From Catenulispora sp. EB89 (lineage in GTDB: Bacteria > Actinomycetota > Actinomycetes > Streptomycetales > Catenulisporaceae): a stretch of DNA of 64,000 bases. This document shows positions 1 to 8,467 of this stretch, one piece after another. Within the stretch, counting starts at the first letter, position 1. Each line of letters opens with the position of its first letter. The DNA lies in the NCBI RefSeq assembly GCF_041261445.1, contig NZ_JBGCCU010000038.1, positions 1 to 64,000 of the forward strand. Direction: 5' to 3'. The notes under the pieces were generated by a model. That model ran no database searches and was not told the origin of the DNA. It saw nothing but the letters and a program-made list of their open reading frames with translations. The position numbers were made by a program, and so were the translations under genes.

Positions 1-37
1 GCCGCCCGCCGCCCGCCGCCCGCCGCCCGCCGCCCGC
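1..37. repeat. Heptanucleotide tandem repeat
   Basis: Five perfect copies of GCCGCCC run from the first base of the window and probably continue outside it. This is low-complexity DNA downstream of the Clp gene. I see no gene that it belongs to. Confidence 0.8.
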
Positions 38-585
38 TAGCCGCTCGCAGCCGCGCCGCTCGCCGCCCCGAGCTCGGCCGCCTGGCTGTCTCCCCGGTGG
101 CTGCCTCCGCGCCGCTCGCTCGCCGCAGCCGCGCCGCTCGCCTGCTCGCCGCTCGCTTGCCGCAGCCGCTTGCCGTAGCTTCCTGCCGCAGCCGCCCGCC
201 TCAAAGCACCAGGGTCCGAGCTCCAAGCCCGCGACTCCATCGCATCCAGCCTGCTGCCTGCCCCGCGGCCGCAGCTGCCTGCTCTCCCGCCGCCCGCTCG
301 CAGCCGCCTGCCAGCTCGCCGCCGCTCCCCGCAAGGCAGCAGGGTGGCGAGCCGAAGCCCGTGACCCCGCTCCATCCCCGAGCGGCCAGCGCCTCGCAGC
401 CGCCGCCCGCCTGCTCGCCGCCGCTCCCGCAAGGCAGCAGGGCCGCGAGCCAAAGCCCGCGACCCCGCTCCATCCCGAGCGGCCAGCGCCTTACTGCCGC
501 CGCAACCGCCTCACTCCAGTGCCGAATCCCGAGGCGGCACCGTCCCGGTCGGCACCATGTGCCGCGTCAGCCGGCCACGCCCGCC
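38..585. repeat. Repetitive, probably non-coding stretch downstream of the Clp ATPase gene
   Basis: About 550 bases rich in CTCGCCGC and CGCAGCCGC words. A block of about 98-99 bp occurs twice in tandem, the first copy starting near 315 and the second near 414. Both contain the core GCAAGGCAGCAGGG and the later core GACCCCGCTCCATCC. Open frames exist in several registers because stops are rare at this GC content, but none has a family signature or balanced composition; all are Ala/Arg/Pro/Ser-rich. A small hairpin (CGGCAC, loop CAT, GTGCCG; 550-564) lies just past the Clp stop on the minus strand and could be a weak terminator. Confidence 0.55.
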
Positions 586-3081
586 TCACTTCCCGTGCCG
601 CACACTGCACACCAAGTGATCGTCCGCCTCATCCGCCACAATCGTGTCGCCCGGGTTCGTGTCCCCGGACAGCAGCAGTGTGGCCACCTTGTTGTCCAGC
701 TCCGCCTGGATCGTGCGGCGTAGCGGCCGGGCGCCGAACTCCGGCTTGTACCCGCGCTCGACCAGCCAGCCCTTCGCCTTCTCCGTGACCTCCAGGCTCA
801 GGTTCTGGGCCTTCAGGCGGCGGCGGGAGCCGTCCAGCATCAGGTCGACGATGTTGCCCATCTCGCCCTTGCCGAGGCTGTGGAAGATCACCACTTCGTC
901 GAGGCGGTTGATGAACTCCGGCGGGAAGAAGCCGCGGACCTGGTCCATCAGCTGGTCGCGGATCTCGTCGGTGTCGCCGTGGTGCGCGAGGATCAGCTGG
1001 CTGCCGATGTTCGACGTCATGATGACCACGGTGTGCCTGAAGTCGACCGTGCGCCCTTGGGCGTCGGTCAGGCGGCCGTCGTCCAGGACCTGGAGCAGGG
1101 TGTTGAAGATGTCCGGGTGCGCCTTCTCGACCTCGTCGAAGAGGATCACCGAGTAGGGCTTGCGCCGTACCTTCTCCGTCAGCTGCCCCGCCTCCTCGTA
1201 GCCGACGTATCCGGGCGGCGATCCGAGCAGCCGCGAGACCGTGTGCTTCTCCTGGAACTCACTCATGTCGAAGCGCAGGAGTCGGTCCTCGTCGCCGAAC
1301 AGCAGCTCGGCCAGGGCCTTGGCGAGTTCCGTCTTGCCGACGCCGGTGGGTCCGAGGAACAGGAACGAGCCGGTCGGCCGGTTCGGGTCGCCCATCCCGG
1401 CCCGCGAGCGGCGCACCGCCTCGGCGATCGCCGTCACCGCCTCGTCCTGGCCGACCACCCGGTCGTGCAGCGCCTCCTCCAGCTTCAGCAGCCGCGTCTT
1501 CTCGTCCTCGTTCAGCTGCGCGACCGGGATCCCTGTGCGCCGCGAGACGACCTCCGCGATGTCGTTCTCCGTCACCTTCAGCGTGCCCTCGCGCCGCTCC
1601 TCGATGGTCGCGACCTCGTCGTTGAGCTCGTCGATTCGCGCCTTCAGGTCCTTCGCGCGGTCGTAGTTCTCCGACGAGACCGCCTCGTCGCGCTCGCGCG
1701 TCAGCTTCGCCAGCTTGTCCTCGCGCTCGATCGCCTCGGTCGACTTGCCGAGGTTGCGCAGGCGGATCCGCGCGCCGGCCTGGTCGATCAGGTCGATCGC
1801 CTTGTCCGGCAGGAAGCGGTCCGAGATGTAGCGGTCCGACATCAGTGCCGCGGCCGCCAGCGCCTCGTCCGTGAACTTCACGCCGTGGTGCGCCTCGTAC
1901 CGGTCGCGCAGTCCCTCCAGGATCTGGATCGTCTCCTCGACCGTGGGCTCCGCGATCAGCACCGGCTGGAACCGCCGCTCCAGCGCCGCGTCCTTCTCGA
2001 TGTTCTTCCGGTACTCGTCGATCGTCGTGGCGCCGATGACGTTCAGCTCCCCGCGCGACAGCGCCGGCTTCATGATGTTGCCCGCGTCCATCGAGCTGTC
2101 GCCGCCGGATCCCGCGCCGACGACGGTGTGCAGCTCGTCGATGAACAGGATCGTCGAGTCCGAGGCCTTGCCCACCTCGTCGATCACGTTCTTCAGCCGC
2201 TCCTCGAACTCCCCGCGGTACTTCGACCCGGCGACCAGTCCCGCCAGGTCCAGCATCACGACCCGCTTGCCCTCCAGCGTCTTGGGTATGTCCCCGGACA
2301 CGATCCGCTGCGCCAGCCCCTCGACGATCGCGGTCTTGCCGACGCCCGGATCCCCGATCAGCACCGGGTTGTTCTTCGTCCGCCGGGACAGCACCTCGAC
2401 GGTCTGCTCGATCTCGTCGGCCCGCCCCACCACCGGATCGAGCTTCCCGGCCTTGGCGTCCTCGGTCATGTCCCGGCCGTACTCGTCCAGCGTCGGGGTG
2501 TCCGACGGCTGCTCCGGCCCGGCCGGCATGCCTTCGGCGCGCGACGCCTTCGTGATGCGCTTGCCCAGGTCCTTGGCGTCGACCTGGGTGTTGTTCAGCA
2601 CGTGCCCGGCCGCGGAGTCCGGGTCCTCGGTCAACGCCGCGAGGATGTGCTGCGGCCCGACGTACGTCGAACCGGACGCCTGCGACAGCTCGTGCGCCCG
2701 CATCAGCACGCGCTTCGCCGAGGGCGTCAGCCCCGGCTCCGACGACGGCGTCCCCCCGGAGGCCGGCAGCGACTTCTCGATCGTCTGCGCCAGCCGGTCC
2801 GGGTCGACGTTCGCCGCGGCCAGGATGCCGCGCGTCGGCTCCACCTGCGTGGCCGCCCACAACAGGTGCTCGGTGTCGAGGTCGGAGCTGCCGTCCTGGG
2901 TCGCGCGGTGCGAGGCCGTGGAGATCAGCTCCCGGGCCGACTCGGTCAGCAGCTGACCGAGCGGCACACGCTGGACCCGCGGCGGCGAGAACTCCGGGGA
3001 CATCCCGAAGAACCGATTGAGCAGGTCGTTGAAGGGATCGTCGGAGCGGTCGAAGAAGCCGCCGAAGGAGCTCATGGACAT
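586..3081 (-). CDS. ClpC-type AAA+ unfoldase (Clp protease ATP-binding subunit)
   Basis: A two-ring AAA+ unfoldase that would feed substrates to ClpP or act as a disaggregase in the cytoplasm. Order from the N terminus: a short Phe/Gly-rich leader, two Clp N repeats (about 40-180), the first ATPase with Walker A GDPGVGKT (about 243-250) and Walker B ILFIDE, a short UVR-like coiled linker (about 460-490), then the second ATPase with GPTGVGKT (about 577-584) and VILFDE. The UVR-like linker, in place of a long ClpB middle domain, makes it ClpC-like. About 831 residues is normal. I prefer ATG 3081. GTG 3096 is also in frame but overlaps a perfect palindrome CCCCATATGGGG (3096-3107) with no ribosome site, and ATG 3075 is a third option. 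It has no same-strand partner. Family assignment is firm; the ClpC versus ClpB label is less so. Confidence 0.93.
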   Translation of the reverse strand: MSMSSFGGFFDRSDDPFNDLLNRFFGMSPEFSPPRVQRVPLGQLLTESARELISTASHRATQDGSSDLDTEHLLWAATQVEPTRGILAAANVDPDRLAQTIEKSLPASGGTPSSEPGLTPSAKRVLMRAHELSQASGSTYVGPQHILAALTEDPDSAAGHVLNNTQVDAKDLGKRITKASRAEGMPAGPEQPSDTPTLDEYGRDMTEDAKAGKLDPVVGRADEIEQTVEVLSRRTKNNPVLIGDPGVGKTAIVEGLAQRIVSGDIPKTLEGKRVVMLDLAGLVAGSKYRGEFEERLKNVIDEVGKASDSTILFIDELHTVVGAGSGGDSSMDAGNIMKPALSRGELNVIGATTIDEYRKNIEKDAALERRFQPVLIAEPTVEETIQILEGLRDRYEAHHGVKFTDEALAAAALMSDRYISDRFLPDKAIDLIDQAGARIRLRNLGKSTEAIEREDKLAKLTRERDEAVSSENYDRAKDLKARIDELNDEVATIEERREGTLKVTENDIAEVVSRRTGIPVAQLNEDEKTRLLKLEEALHDRVVGQDEAVTAIAEAVRRSRAGMGDPNRPTGSFLFLGPTGVGKTELAKALAELLFGDEDRLLRFDMSEFQEKHTVSRLLGSPPGYVGYEEAGQLTEKVRRKPYSVILFDEVEKAHPDIFNTLLQVLDDGRLTDAQGRTVDFRHTVVIMTSNIGSQLILAHHGDTDEIRDQLMDQVRGFFPPEFINRLDEVVIFHSLGKGEMGNIVDLMLDGSRRRLKAQNLSLEVTEKAKGWLVERGYKPEFGARPLRRTIQAELDNKVATLLLSGDTNPGDTIVADEADDHLVCSVRHGK

Positions 3082-3147
3082 GAATCCAGACAACACCCCA
3101 TATGGGGGAACCGCACGGCGAGACTGCGCCGAGCGGGTAGGCGCTCC

Positions 3148-3873
3148 TTACCGCGCCGACGCTGAGGTTTTCTCCACCGCGCCCTCGGCCAGGGCCAGGG
3201 CCAGCAGACGGCCCGGACACACCCGCGGACCGCTACCGAACGTCAACCCCACCGGCCCCACCTCCAGCAGCACCGATTCGCCTTCCGCGATCTCGGTGCC
3301 GCCGACACGCGTAGCGGCGACGGCGACGCGCCGCATCACCTGGACCGGCGGCGTACTGCGAATCGTGGCGTGCACGTCCCCAGAACCGCCCCGAGCGCTT
3401 GCGATCAAGGCCGCGGTGGCGTCGCATGCCTGGACGAGGATCCCCACCCGGTTCGCAGCCTGCTCGGGATCGGACGTCTGCATCAGCGGCAGAAGCAATC
3501 GCACAGCCTCGTCCGCAGCCGGATCGTCCCCGCCGAAGTAGTTGTCGGCGACGACGCCCAACGCCGCGACCGCCGCGTCGTCCAGCGCCGGCAGTCCCAT
3601 CGCCAGCGCGAGAGCCCGCAGGACCCGTGCCCGATCGTCGCTGGCGTCTTCAAACCCGGCAGCCAGGCGCCGCAGCCCCTCAACATCAACCCGCGCCAAT
3701 TCCGCCTCGACATAAGCACGCCGCCGCGCATGCACCGCACCATGAGCGAACCGCGCGACCGTCGCCCGCAGCCACGCCATCGAACCCTCAGGCCCGGACT
3801 CGACAGGCAGCGGAACGAGCAGCGGATCGGCCAGCGCCGCCTCGATGTCGGCACGAGAAGTCAGAGTCACCAT
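3148..3873 (-). CDS. Compact cytochrome P450-like protein (241 aa)
   Basis: The C-terminal half is clearly P450-like. The haem-loop motif FGSGPRVCPG (212-221) has its cysteine ligand at C219. ACDATA (149-154) matches the I-helix (A/G)Gx(D/E)T segment, and PPVQVMRR follows the K-helix position. The ExxR glutamate is absent: the aligned residues are A169-T-I-R172. The protein is about 240 residues against about 400 for a normal P450, and the region before the I helix is compressed. The start (ATG 3873) is intact and no upstream P450 fragment is visible, so this is a short gene rather than a split one. It is divergent from the peptidase-E-like gene with a 62-base gap. It may bind haem without normal monooxygenase activity, or be a decaying P450. 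No redox partner is nearby. Confidence 0.72.
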   Translation of the reverse strand: MVTLTSRADIEAALADPLLVPLPVESGPEGSMAWLRATVARFAHGAVHARRRAYVEAELARVDVEGLRRLAAGFEDASDDRARVLRALALAMGLPALDDAAVAALGVVADNYFGGDDPAADEAVRLLLPLMQTSDPEQAANRVGILVQACDATAALIASARGGSGDVHATIRSTPPVQVMRRVAVAATRVGGTEIAEGESVLLEVGPVGLTFGSGPRVCPGRLLALALAEGAVEKTSASAR

Positions 3874-3935
3874 GCCCCGACCGTACGGCCGGTTCGCTTC
3901 GGCGCCCGCCGAACTGTCCCGCTAGGCTGCCGATC

Positions 3936-4673
3936 ATGGCAGGCCACATCGTCGCGACCGGCGCAGGACGGGCTCTCATGGAGCGCCGCACCGACCCCTA
4001 CCACGAGTTCGTCCTCGGCCTCACCGGCAAGGAACGCCCCCGCGTCCTCTTCCTGCCGACCGCCACCGGCGACGACCCGGCGTACATCGTCTCCTTCTAC
4101 GAGACCTACACCGCCGACCGCTGCCAGCCGTTCCACCTGCGCCTGTTCACCCGCACCGTCGCCGACCTGCGCGCGTTCGTGCTGTCCATGGACCTCATCA
4201 CCGTCGGCGGCGGCAACACCGCGAACATGCTCGACGTCTGGCGCCGCCAGGGTCTGGACGTGATCCTGCGCGAGGCGTGGGAGAACGGCGCCGTCCTCAC
4301 CGGCGGCAGCGCCGGCGCGCTGTGCTGGTTCCAGGGCGGCACCACCGACTCCTTCGGCCTGCCCTACCAGGCGCTCGCCGACGGCCTGGGCTTCCTCGCC
4401 GGCAGCGTCTGCCCGCACTACGACGGCGAGGACTCCCGGCGTCCGGTGTACCGCGACGCCCTGCTCTCCGGCGCCCTGCCCGGCGGCTACGGCATCGACG
4501 ACCTTGTCGGGATCTACTTCCACGGCACCGAGTTCGTCGGCGCCTTCAGTTCCTCGCCGGCCGCCGGAGCGCTGCGCATCGACGTCGTCGACGGGATGAT
4601 CGCCGAGACCCGGCTCCCGGTACAGCTCCTCGGCTCCGGATCGCAGGACGCGGGCCACATCCCGAGCACATGA
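3936..4673 (+). CDS. Peptidase E-like (S51 family) serine hydrolase
   Basis: A cytoplasmic hydrolase of the S51 / class I glutamine amidotransferase-like fold. Characterised peptidase E enzymes cleave Asp-X dipeptides; the substrate here is not known. In 245 residues it shows VGGGNT (about 90-95), the nucleophile elbow GGSAGA with Ser125, and CPHYDGE (about 159-165) supplying the likely catalytic histidine. The start is ATG 3936 with the MAGHIVATG N terminus. The frame stays open upstream, but that extension is Arg/Pro-rich shadow of the divergent P450 gene. The next gene begins 37 bases downstream, so they may be cotranscribed. Confidence 0.85.
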   Translation: MAGHIVATGAGRALMERRTDPYHEFVLGLTGKERPRVLFLPTATGDDPAYIVSFYETYTADRCQPFHLRLFTRTVADLRAFVLSMDLITVGGGNTANMLDVWRRQGLDVILREAWENGAVLTGGSAGALCWFQGGTTDSFGLPYQALADGLGFLAGSVCPHYDGEDSRRPVYRDALLSGALPGGYGIDDLVGIYFHGTEFVGAFSSSPAAGALRIDVVDGMIAETRLPVQLLGSGSQDAGHIPST

Positions 4674-4710
4674 CAGGCGCTCGCGCCCCGAGCCGGGTAG
4701 CGTCTGGAGC

Positions 4711-5061
4711 ATGTCCATCCCAGGAGTCGACCCCAGCGTCCCGCCGAGCGGCACCGGTTGTGTGGAGTGCGACGAGAACGGCGGTTGGTGGGTGCACCTG
4801 CGCCGTTGTACGCAGTGCGGCCACATCGGCTGCTGCGACAACTCGCCCGAGCAGCACGGCCGCAAGCACGCCGCGAGCAGCGGCCACACCATGATCACCA
4901 GCTTCGAGCCCGGCGAGGACTGGTTCTACGACTTCAGCAACGACAACTTCTACGAGTCCGGCCCGGCCCTGGCGCCCCCGGACAGTCACCCGGCCGATCA
5001 GCCGGTGCCCGGACCGAAGGGCCGCGTCCCGGCGGACTGGCAGAGCAAGCTGAACGCCTGA
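4711..5061 (+). CDS. UBP-type zinc finger protein
   Basis: A 116-residue protein built around a zinc finger of the ubiquitin-hydrolase type. CVEC (about 17-20), a CTQCGHIGCC block, and histidines in EQHGRKHA and SGHTM give the Cys/His ligand pattern of ZnF-UBP. After the finger come an acidic aromatic stretch and a Pro-rich tail. In eukaryotes this finger binds the C terminus of ubiquitin. Bacteria of this group lack ubiquitin, so its ligand is unknown (perhaps another diglycine-ended peptide; inference). It follows the peptidase-E-like gene by 37 bases and is closed by a strong hairpin. Confidence 0.85.
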   Translation: MSIPGVDPSVPPSGTGCVECDENGGWWVHLRRCTQCGHIGCCDNSPEQHGRKHAASSGHTMITSFEPGEDWFYDFSNDNFYESGPALAPPDSHPADQPVPGPKGRVPADWQSKLNA

Positions 5062-5083
5062 GGGCACGTGAGACGTGAGAACG

Positions 5084-5115
5084 GACCCGCGCAGCCGGCT
5101 CCGGCTACGCGGGTC
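5084..5115 (+). terminator. Hairpin terminator after the UBP-type zinc finger gene
   Basis: An inverted repeat with outer arms GACCCGCG / CGCGGGTC and inner arms AGCCGG / CCGGCT, one mismatch between them and a tiny loop. It begins 23 bases after the stop codon. There is no long T tract, as is common in actinomycetes. Confidence 0.75.
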
Positions 5116-5128
5116 GTAAACCATTTGA

Positions 5129-5144
5129 ACGTGCTGGAGCACGT
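5129..5144. promoter_or_regulatory. 16-bp palindrome in the gap before the L28 gene
   Basis: ACGTGCT, GG, AGCACGT: perfect 7-bp arms. It could be an operator or a second small hairpin behind the terminator. The gap 5062-5356 otherwise shows nothing I can name, and I see no clear Zur box in it. Confidence 0.35.
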
Positions 5145-5356
5145 CGCTACGGTCAGCCACATGTTCTAAAGGCGGCACAGGTCGAGACACCCCATCAGGC
5201 AGGCGACAGCGGTCGATTCCCCGACGCTGCGCGCTTGAGTCCTGCCGTGTTTCCCATGCCGCCGACCACCGCTTCCGCAGCGGTACTTCTCCCTTCTCGA
5301 TCGACATCGCGATGGGCGGTCGGCATGCCATCGTGAACTCTCCGAGGAGAATGCTG

Positions 5357-5578
5357 ATGTCAAAACGCTGCGACGTGTGCGGCAAGGAGCCGAGCTTCGG
5401 CAACCAGGTCGCCAGGCTGGGGCACAACGCCCAGCGCCGGCGGGTGCTCGGGCGCTCGGCGCGGATGTTCCGCCCGAACATCCAGCCCGTGAAGGCGACC
5501 GTGGACGGCCGGCCGGTGCGGCTCAAGGTCTGCACGTCGTGCCTGAGGGCCGGGAAGGTCCAGCGCCGCACTTCGTAG
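5357..5578 (+). CDS. rpmB: 50S ribosomal protein L28, zinc-ribbon (C+) form
   Basis: A 73-residue large-subunit ribosomal protein. It carries two CxxC knuckles, CDVC near the N terminus and CTSC near the C terminus, the zinc-binding C+ form. ATG 5357 is chosen because GAGGAGA (5343-5349) lies at proper spacing; ATG 5351 is too close to it. Actinomycetes often carry two L28 genes that differ in their cysteines and are switched by zinc supply. Whether this is the main or the alternative copy cannot be told from the window. It stands alone between two hairpins, not in a ribosomal operon. Confidence 0.92.
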   Translation: MSKRCDVCGKEPSFGNQVARLGHNAQRRRVLGRSARMFRPNIQPVKATVDGRPVRLKVCTSCLRAGKVQRRTS

Positions 5579-5601
5579 TACTCCGCCGGCATTCCAGGTA
5601 A

Positions 5602-5628
5602 TACAGGCAGTACAGGCAGTACAGGCAG
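5602..5628. repeat. Three perfect 9-bp direct repeats
   Basis: TACAGGCAG occurs three times head to tail directly before the L28 terminator. The last copy runs into the hairpin arm. Confidence 0.8.
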
Positions 5629-5650
5629 GGCCCGCGCCGGCGGGCCCTGC
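5625..5650 (+). terminator. Terminator hairpin after L28
   Basis: A perfect 11-bp stem, left arm GCAGGGCCCGC, loop GCCG. It lies between the L28 stop and the HD gene, so the two are probably separate transcripts. Confidence 0.85.
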
Positions 5651-5694
5651 CCCTGACTGGAGCCACGTCACCCGGTCCCGCTACATTCGCCGCC

Positions 5695-6423
5695 ATGGAC
5701 GCGATCGAGCGGGGCCAGTTGAGAGTCATGCCCATCCACGCCGTGACCGAGGTCTACGGCGAGGCCGGCCTGCACGCGCTGTTCGACGTCGAGATCGAGG
5801 CGTTCCCCCACGCCGAGCGCGCCACCCTGAAGCGCGCCGAACGCGTCGCCTCCCGGCTGCACGCCGGGGACAAGCGCGTCCGCGAGCCCTATGTCAATCA
5901 CCTGCTTCGGGTCGCGATCCGCATCATCCGCCACTACCAGGTCCACGACGCCGAGGTAATCGTCGCCGCGCTGCTGCACGACGCGGTCGAGGACCACCCC
6001 GTCGATCTCGCCGATTTGGCGAGCGACGGCGAACGCGCCTCGGGGGAGCGGTACGCGGCCCTGGCCGTCCTGGCCCGCGCCTTCACGCCGCGGGTCGCCA
6101 ACCTCATCGCCGCCGTCACCAACCCCGACTACGACCCGGCGCGCGACCGCGGGGAGCAGTACCGCGAGCATGTGGTGGAGAGCCTGGAAGTCGATCCGTG
6201 GGCGCGGGTCATCAAGCTCTCCGACTTCACCGACAACGGTGTCGGGATCATCCACACCACCGGCCCGAAGGTCCGCAAGGCCTCGGCGAAGTACGCGCCG
6301 CTGGTCCCGCAGCTCCGCGAGTTCGCGCTGCGCGCCGACACCCCGTTGAGCGACGAGGTGAAGGAACTGATCGCCGGACAGCTCGACCAGGCCGCCGAAC
6401 GATTCCGCTCCATTCTGGGGTAG
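5695..6423 (+). CDS. HD-domain metal-dependent phosphohydrolase
   Basis: A 242-residue HD-superfamily protein related to the hydrolase half of RelA/SpoT and to small MESH-type enzymes. Metal-site motifs in order are the NHLLRVA histidine, the LLHDAVED His-Asp pair, and the later KLSDFTDN aspartate. Family members hydrolyse (p)ppGpp or other nucleotides. There is no synthetase, TGS or ACT domain, so a stand-alone hydrolase is most likely. Start ATG 5695; an in-frame ATG at 5728 is possible. It precedes the ECF sigma gene by 54 bases, but a functional link is not evident. Confidence 0.8.
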   Translation: MDAIERGQLRVMPIHAVTEVYGEAGLHALFDVEIEAFPHAERATLKRAERVASRLHAGDKRVREPYVNHLLRVAIRIIRHYQVHDAEVIVAALLHDAVEDHPVDLADLASDGERASGERYAALAVLARAFTPRVANLIAAVTNPDYDPARDRGEQYREHVVESLEVDPWARVIKLSDFTDNGVGIIHTTGPKVRKASAKYAPLVPQLREFALRADTPLSDEVKELIAGQLDQAAERFRSILG

Positions 6424-6477
6424 CTCGGGTAGGCTGCCCGGCGGGGTGGGTCCAAGACCTTCGCATCAAGGACCCCA

Positions 6478-7083
6478 ATGCTGGATGGGCAAGACATAGC
6501 GGACGCTCTCGCCGGCGCCGTGCGCGGTGACGAGGCGTCCTTCGTCGTGCTCTGGCGCGCCCTGAACCCGCCGTTGCTGCGGTATCTCCGAGTCCTGATC
6601 CCCGCCGCCTGCGAGGACGTCGCCTCCGAGACCTGGTTGCAGGCCTCGCGCGACCTCGGCGGCTTCACCGGGGACGCCAAGCAGTTCCAGGTGTGGCTGT
6701 TCCGGATAGCCCGCAACCGCGCGATCGACGAGGGCCGCCGGAGCCAGCGCCAGCTGGCCGATCCGGTCGCCGCGCTGCCGGAACAGCGGTCCGGCGACGA
6801 CACCGCCGAGGCCGCGCTGGCCGCGATGGCCACGCGTCGGGCGCTGGCGGCGATCGCGGAGCTGCCGCGCGACCAAGCCGAAGCGGTGCTGCTGCGGGCC
6901 GTCGCCGGCCTGAGCGCCGAGCAGGCCGGCTCGGTCGTCGGCAAGCGCTCCGGCGCGGTGCGGGTGGCGGCGATGCGCGGTCTGCGCACGCTGAAGAAGC
7001 GGCTCGACAAGGCGGCCGAGCCGGAGAAGGCGCAGCTCAAAGGGATGGCGCGGACGGGTTCGAGGGCGGGTGTAACACGATGA
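6478..7083 (+). CDS. ECF-type RNA polymerase sigma factor
   Basis: A 201-residue extracytoplasmic-function sigma factor. The region-2 core is WLFRIARNRAIDEGRR, and region 4 carries the helix-turn-helix in the ELPRDQAEAVLLRAVAGLSA part. It would direct RNA polymerase to a small regulon in response to a signal held back by a partner. Its stop overlaps the next start (ATGA, 7080-7083), tying it translationally to a single-span membrane protein that is the likely anti-sigma or sensor partner. No consensus target promoter was recognised. Confidence 0.9.
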   Translation: MLDGQDIADALAGAVRGDEASFVVLWRALNPPLLRYLRVLIPAACEDVASETWLQASRDLGGFTGDAKQFQVWLFRIARNRAIDEGRRSQRQLADPVAALPEQRSGDDTAEAALAAMATRRALAAIAELPRDQAEAVLLRAVAGLSAEQAGSVVGKRSGAVRVAAMRGLRTLKKRLDKAAEPEKAQLKGMARTGSRAGVTR

Positions 7084-8327
7084 GGCGCAGGATCGCTCCT
7101 TCGGGCACGATGCGTAAAACAGGGAACTCCCCGCGGATCCTCGGAAGCCGGCGACCGGGTCGCCGAGCCGCCGAGGAACTGCTCGACCACGCCGGCGGCC
7201 CGGATGCCGCAGGCGCGGTGCCGGGTGCCGCAGGCGTCGCGGGCGCTGCGAACGTTGCCACCCTCGGCGACGTCGCGAACGCCGCGAACGCCGCCGGCGC
7301 TGCGGGCGCCGTCGCGGGATCCCCGCCGGCGGGATCAGGACTCGAAGTCGCCCCTGATCTGACGGCTCTGGCGCGGCTGCTCGACGCGGCCGCCGGACCG
7401 GCCCTGACCGCCGAGCTCTCGGGCGAGGACGCGGCCCGTGCCGTGTTCTCCGCGCATCACTCCGCCTCCGCGACACCCTCCAAGGAGAGACGCGTGTTCA
7501 GCAAAGCCCTCCTCGCCAAGACCGTGACGGTGAAGATCGTCGTCGCCGTCTGCGGCGTGTCGGTCGTCGGCGTGTCCGCCGCCGCCGCGACCAACTCCCT
7601 CCCGTCCGGCCTGCAGTCCAAGGCCCACTCGCTCGGCTTCCCGGCTCCGAAGCCCGCCCGCCTCGGCGGTACGGACCTGAAGACCACCCCCGTGGGCGCC
7701 GAGGGCAAGGGCCCGGACGTCCCGACCCCGACCGGCGCGCCCACGAAGGCGGCGCCGCCGCGCACCGACCAGGCCGCCCTCGACGCGGCCGGCGCGAAGC
7801 TGCTCGGCGACGACAGCTTCCGGCTGTGCAAGGCCGCCGAGGACGGCGACCGCGACGACCAGGGCCACGACCTGACCGCCGCCGAGCTGCAGAAGCTGGC
7901 CAAGGCCGCGAACGTGCCGGCCGCCGACATCGCCAAGCTCCAGTCCGCCCTGGACGCGGAGCGTACCGAGGCCCAGAAGCGGATGCAGGACTTCTGCGAC
8001 CGGCTGGCGCAGGCGGAGAAGGACGTCCGCGACGGCCACGCGCCGACCTTCCCGATCCCGACGCCGCACCCCGGCGACGGCTGGCCCACCACGTGGCCGA
8101 CCACCTTACCGACGCACCTGCCGAGCGGCCTGCCGACCGGGCTGCCCACGCATCTGCCCAGCGGCCTGCCCACGCACCTGCCGACCGGCCTGCCGACCCA
8201 CCTGCCGTCCGGCGCGCCCACCTGGCCGAGCGGCTGGCCGATCGACGGCGGACCGCAGAACCCGGTCGACCCGATCCACCCCGGCGCCCCCACGGCGTCC
8301 GGCAGCATCGGCGGCTCGCAGCACTGA
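7080..8327 (+). CDS. Membrane protein coupled to the ECF sigma factor, putative anti-sigma or sensor
   Basis: 415 residues starting at the ATGA overlap. The N-terminal ~140 residues are cytoplasmic-like, with an Ala/Gly-rich spacer and a helical segment (VAPDLTALARLLDAAAG). One membrane span follows (about 145-165, VKIVVAVCGVSVVGVSAAA). The outer part has a charged coiled region with two cysteines (FRLCKAAEDGD and MQDFCDRL) and a tail of repeated LPTHLPSG / LPTGLPTH units between about 340 and 385. Position and topology fit an anti-sigma factor or surface sensor, but no zinc anti-sigma HxxxCxxC motif is visible. The function is inferred from context only. Confidence 0.65.
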   Translation: MRRRIAPSGTMRKTGNSPRILGSRRPGRRAAEELLDHAGGPDAAGAVPGAAGVAGAANVATLGDVANAANAAGAAGAVAGSPPAGSGLEVAPDLTALARLLDAAAGPALTAELSGEDAARAVFSAHHSASATPSKERRVFSKALLAKTVTVKIVVAVCGVSVVGVSAAAATNSLPSGLQSKAHSLGFPAPKPARLGGTDLKTTPVGAEGKGPDVPTPTGAPTKAAPPRTDQAALDAAGAKLLGDDSFRLCKAAEDGDRDDQGHDLTAAELQKLAKAANVPAADIAKLQSALDAERTEAQKRMQDFCDRLAQAEKDVRDGHAPTFPIPTPHPGDGWPTTWPTTLPTHLPSGLPTGLPTHLPSGLPTHLPTGLPTHLPSGAPTWPSGWPIDGGPQNPVDPIHPGAPTASGSIGGSQH

Positions 8328-8382
8328 TATCCGGACGCTGATTCTCCACGGTCCGACCGTCTGATCCCTTGGATCCGTCTGG

Positions 8383-8441
8383 TCCGTCCGCATCCGGCGT
8401 GCCCTACCCACCCCACCCCACCTGCGCCGGGTGCGGACGGA
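8383..8441. terminator. Bidirectional hairpin between convergent genes
   Basis: Arms 8383-8399 and 8425-8441 pair over 17 bp with one G-U wobble around a C-rich loop of 25 bases. It separates the plus-strand sigma unit from the minus-strand MFS gene and could stop both transcripts. Confidence 0.7.
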
Positions 8442-8467
8442 ACAGCCCTACCGTTACTGCTTGGTCT

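Noticed and set aside
880-3220. Very long open frames opposite and in shifted frame to the Clp gene
   Set aside because: Arg/Ala/Leu-dominated, no domain motifs, and fully overlapped by an intact Clp ATPase. A normal by-product of high GC.
5062-5356. Small minus-strand gene in the gap before L28 (5166-5363)
   Set aside because: A 65-codon frame rich in Ser/Arg/Cys without ribosome site or motif, and it overlaps the L28 ribosome site and start.
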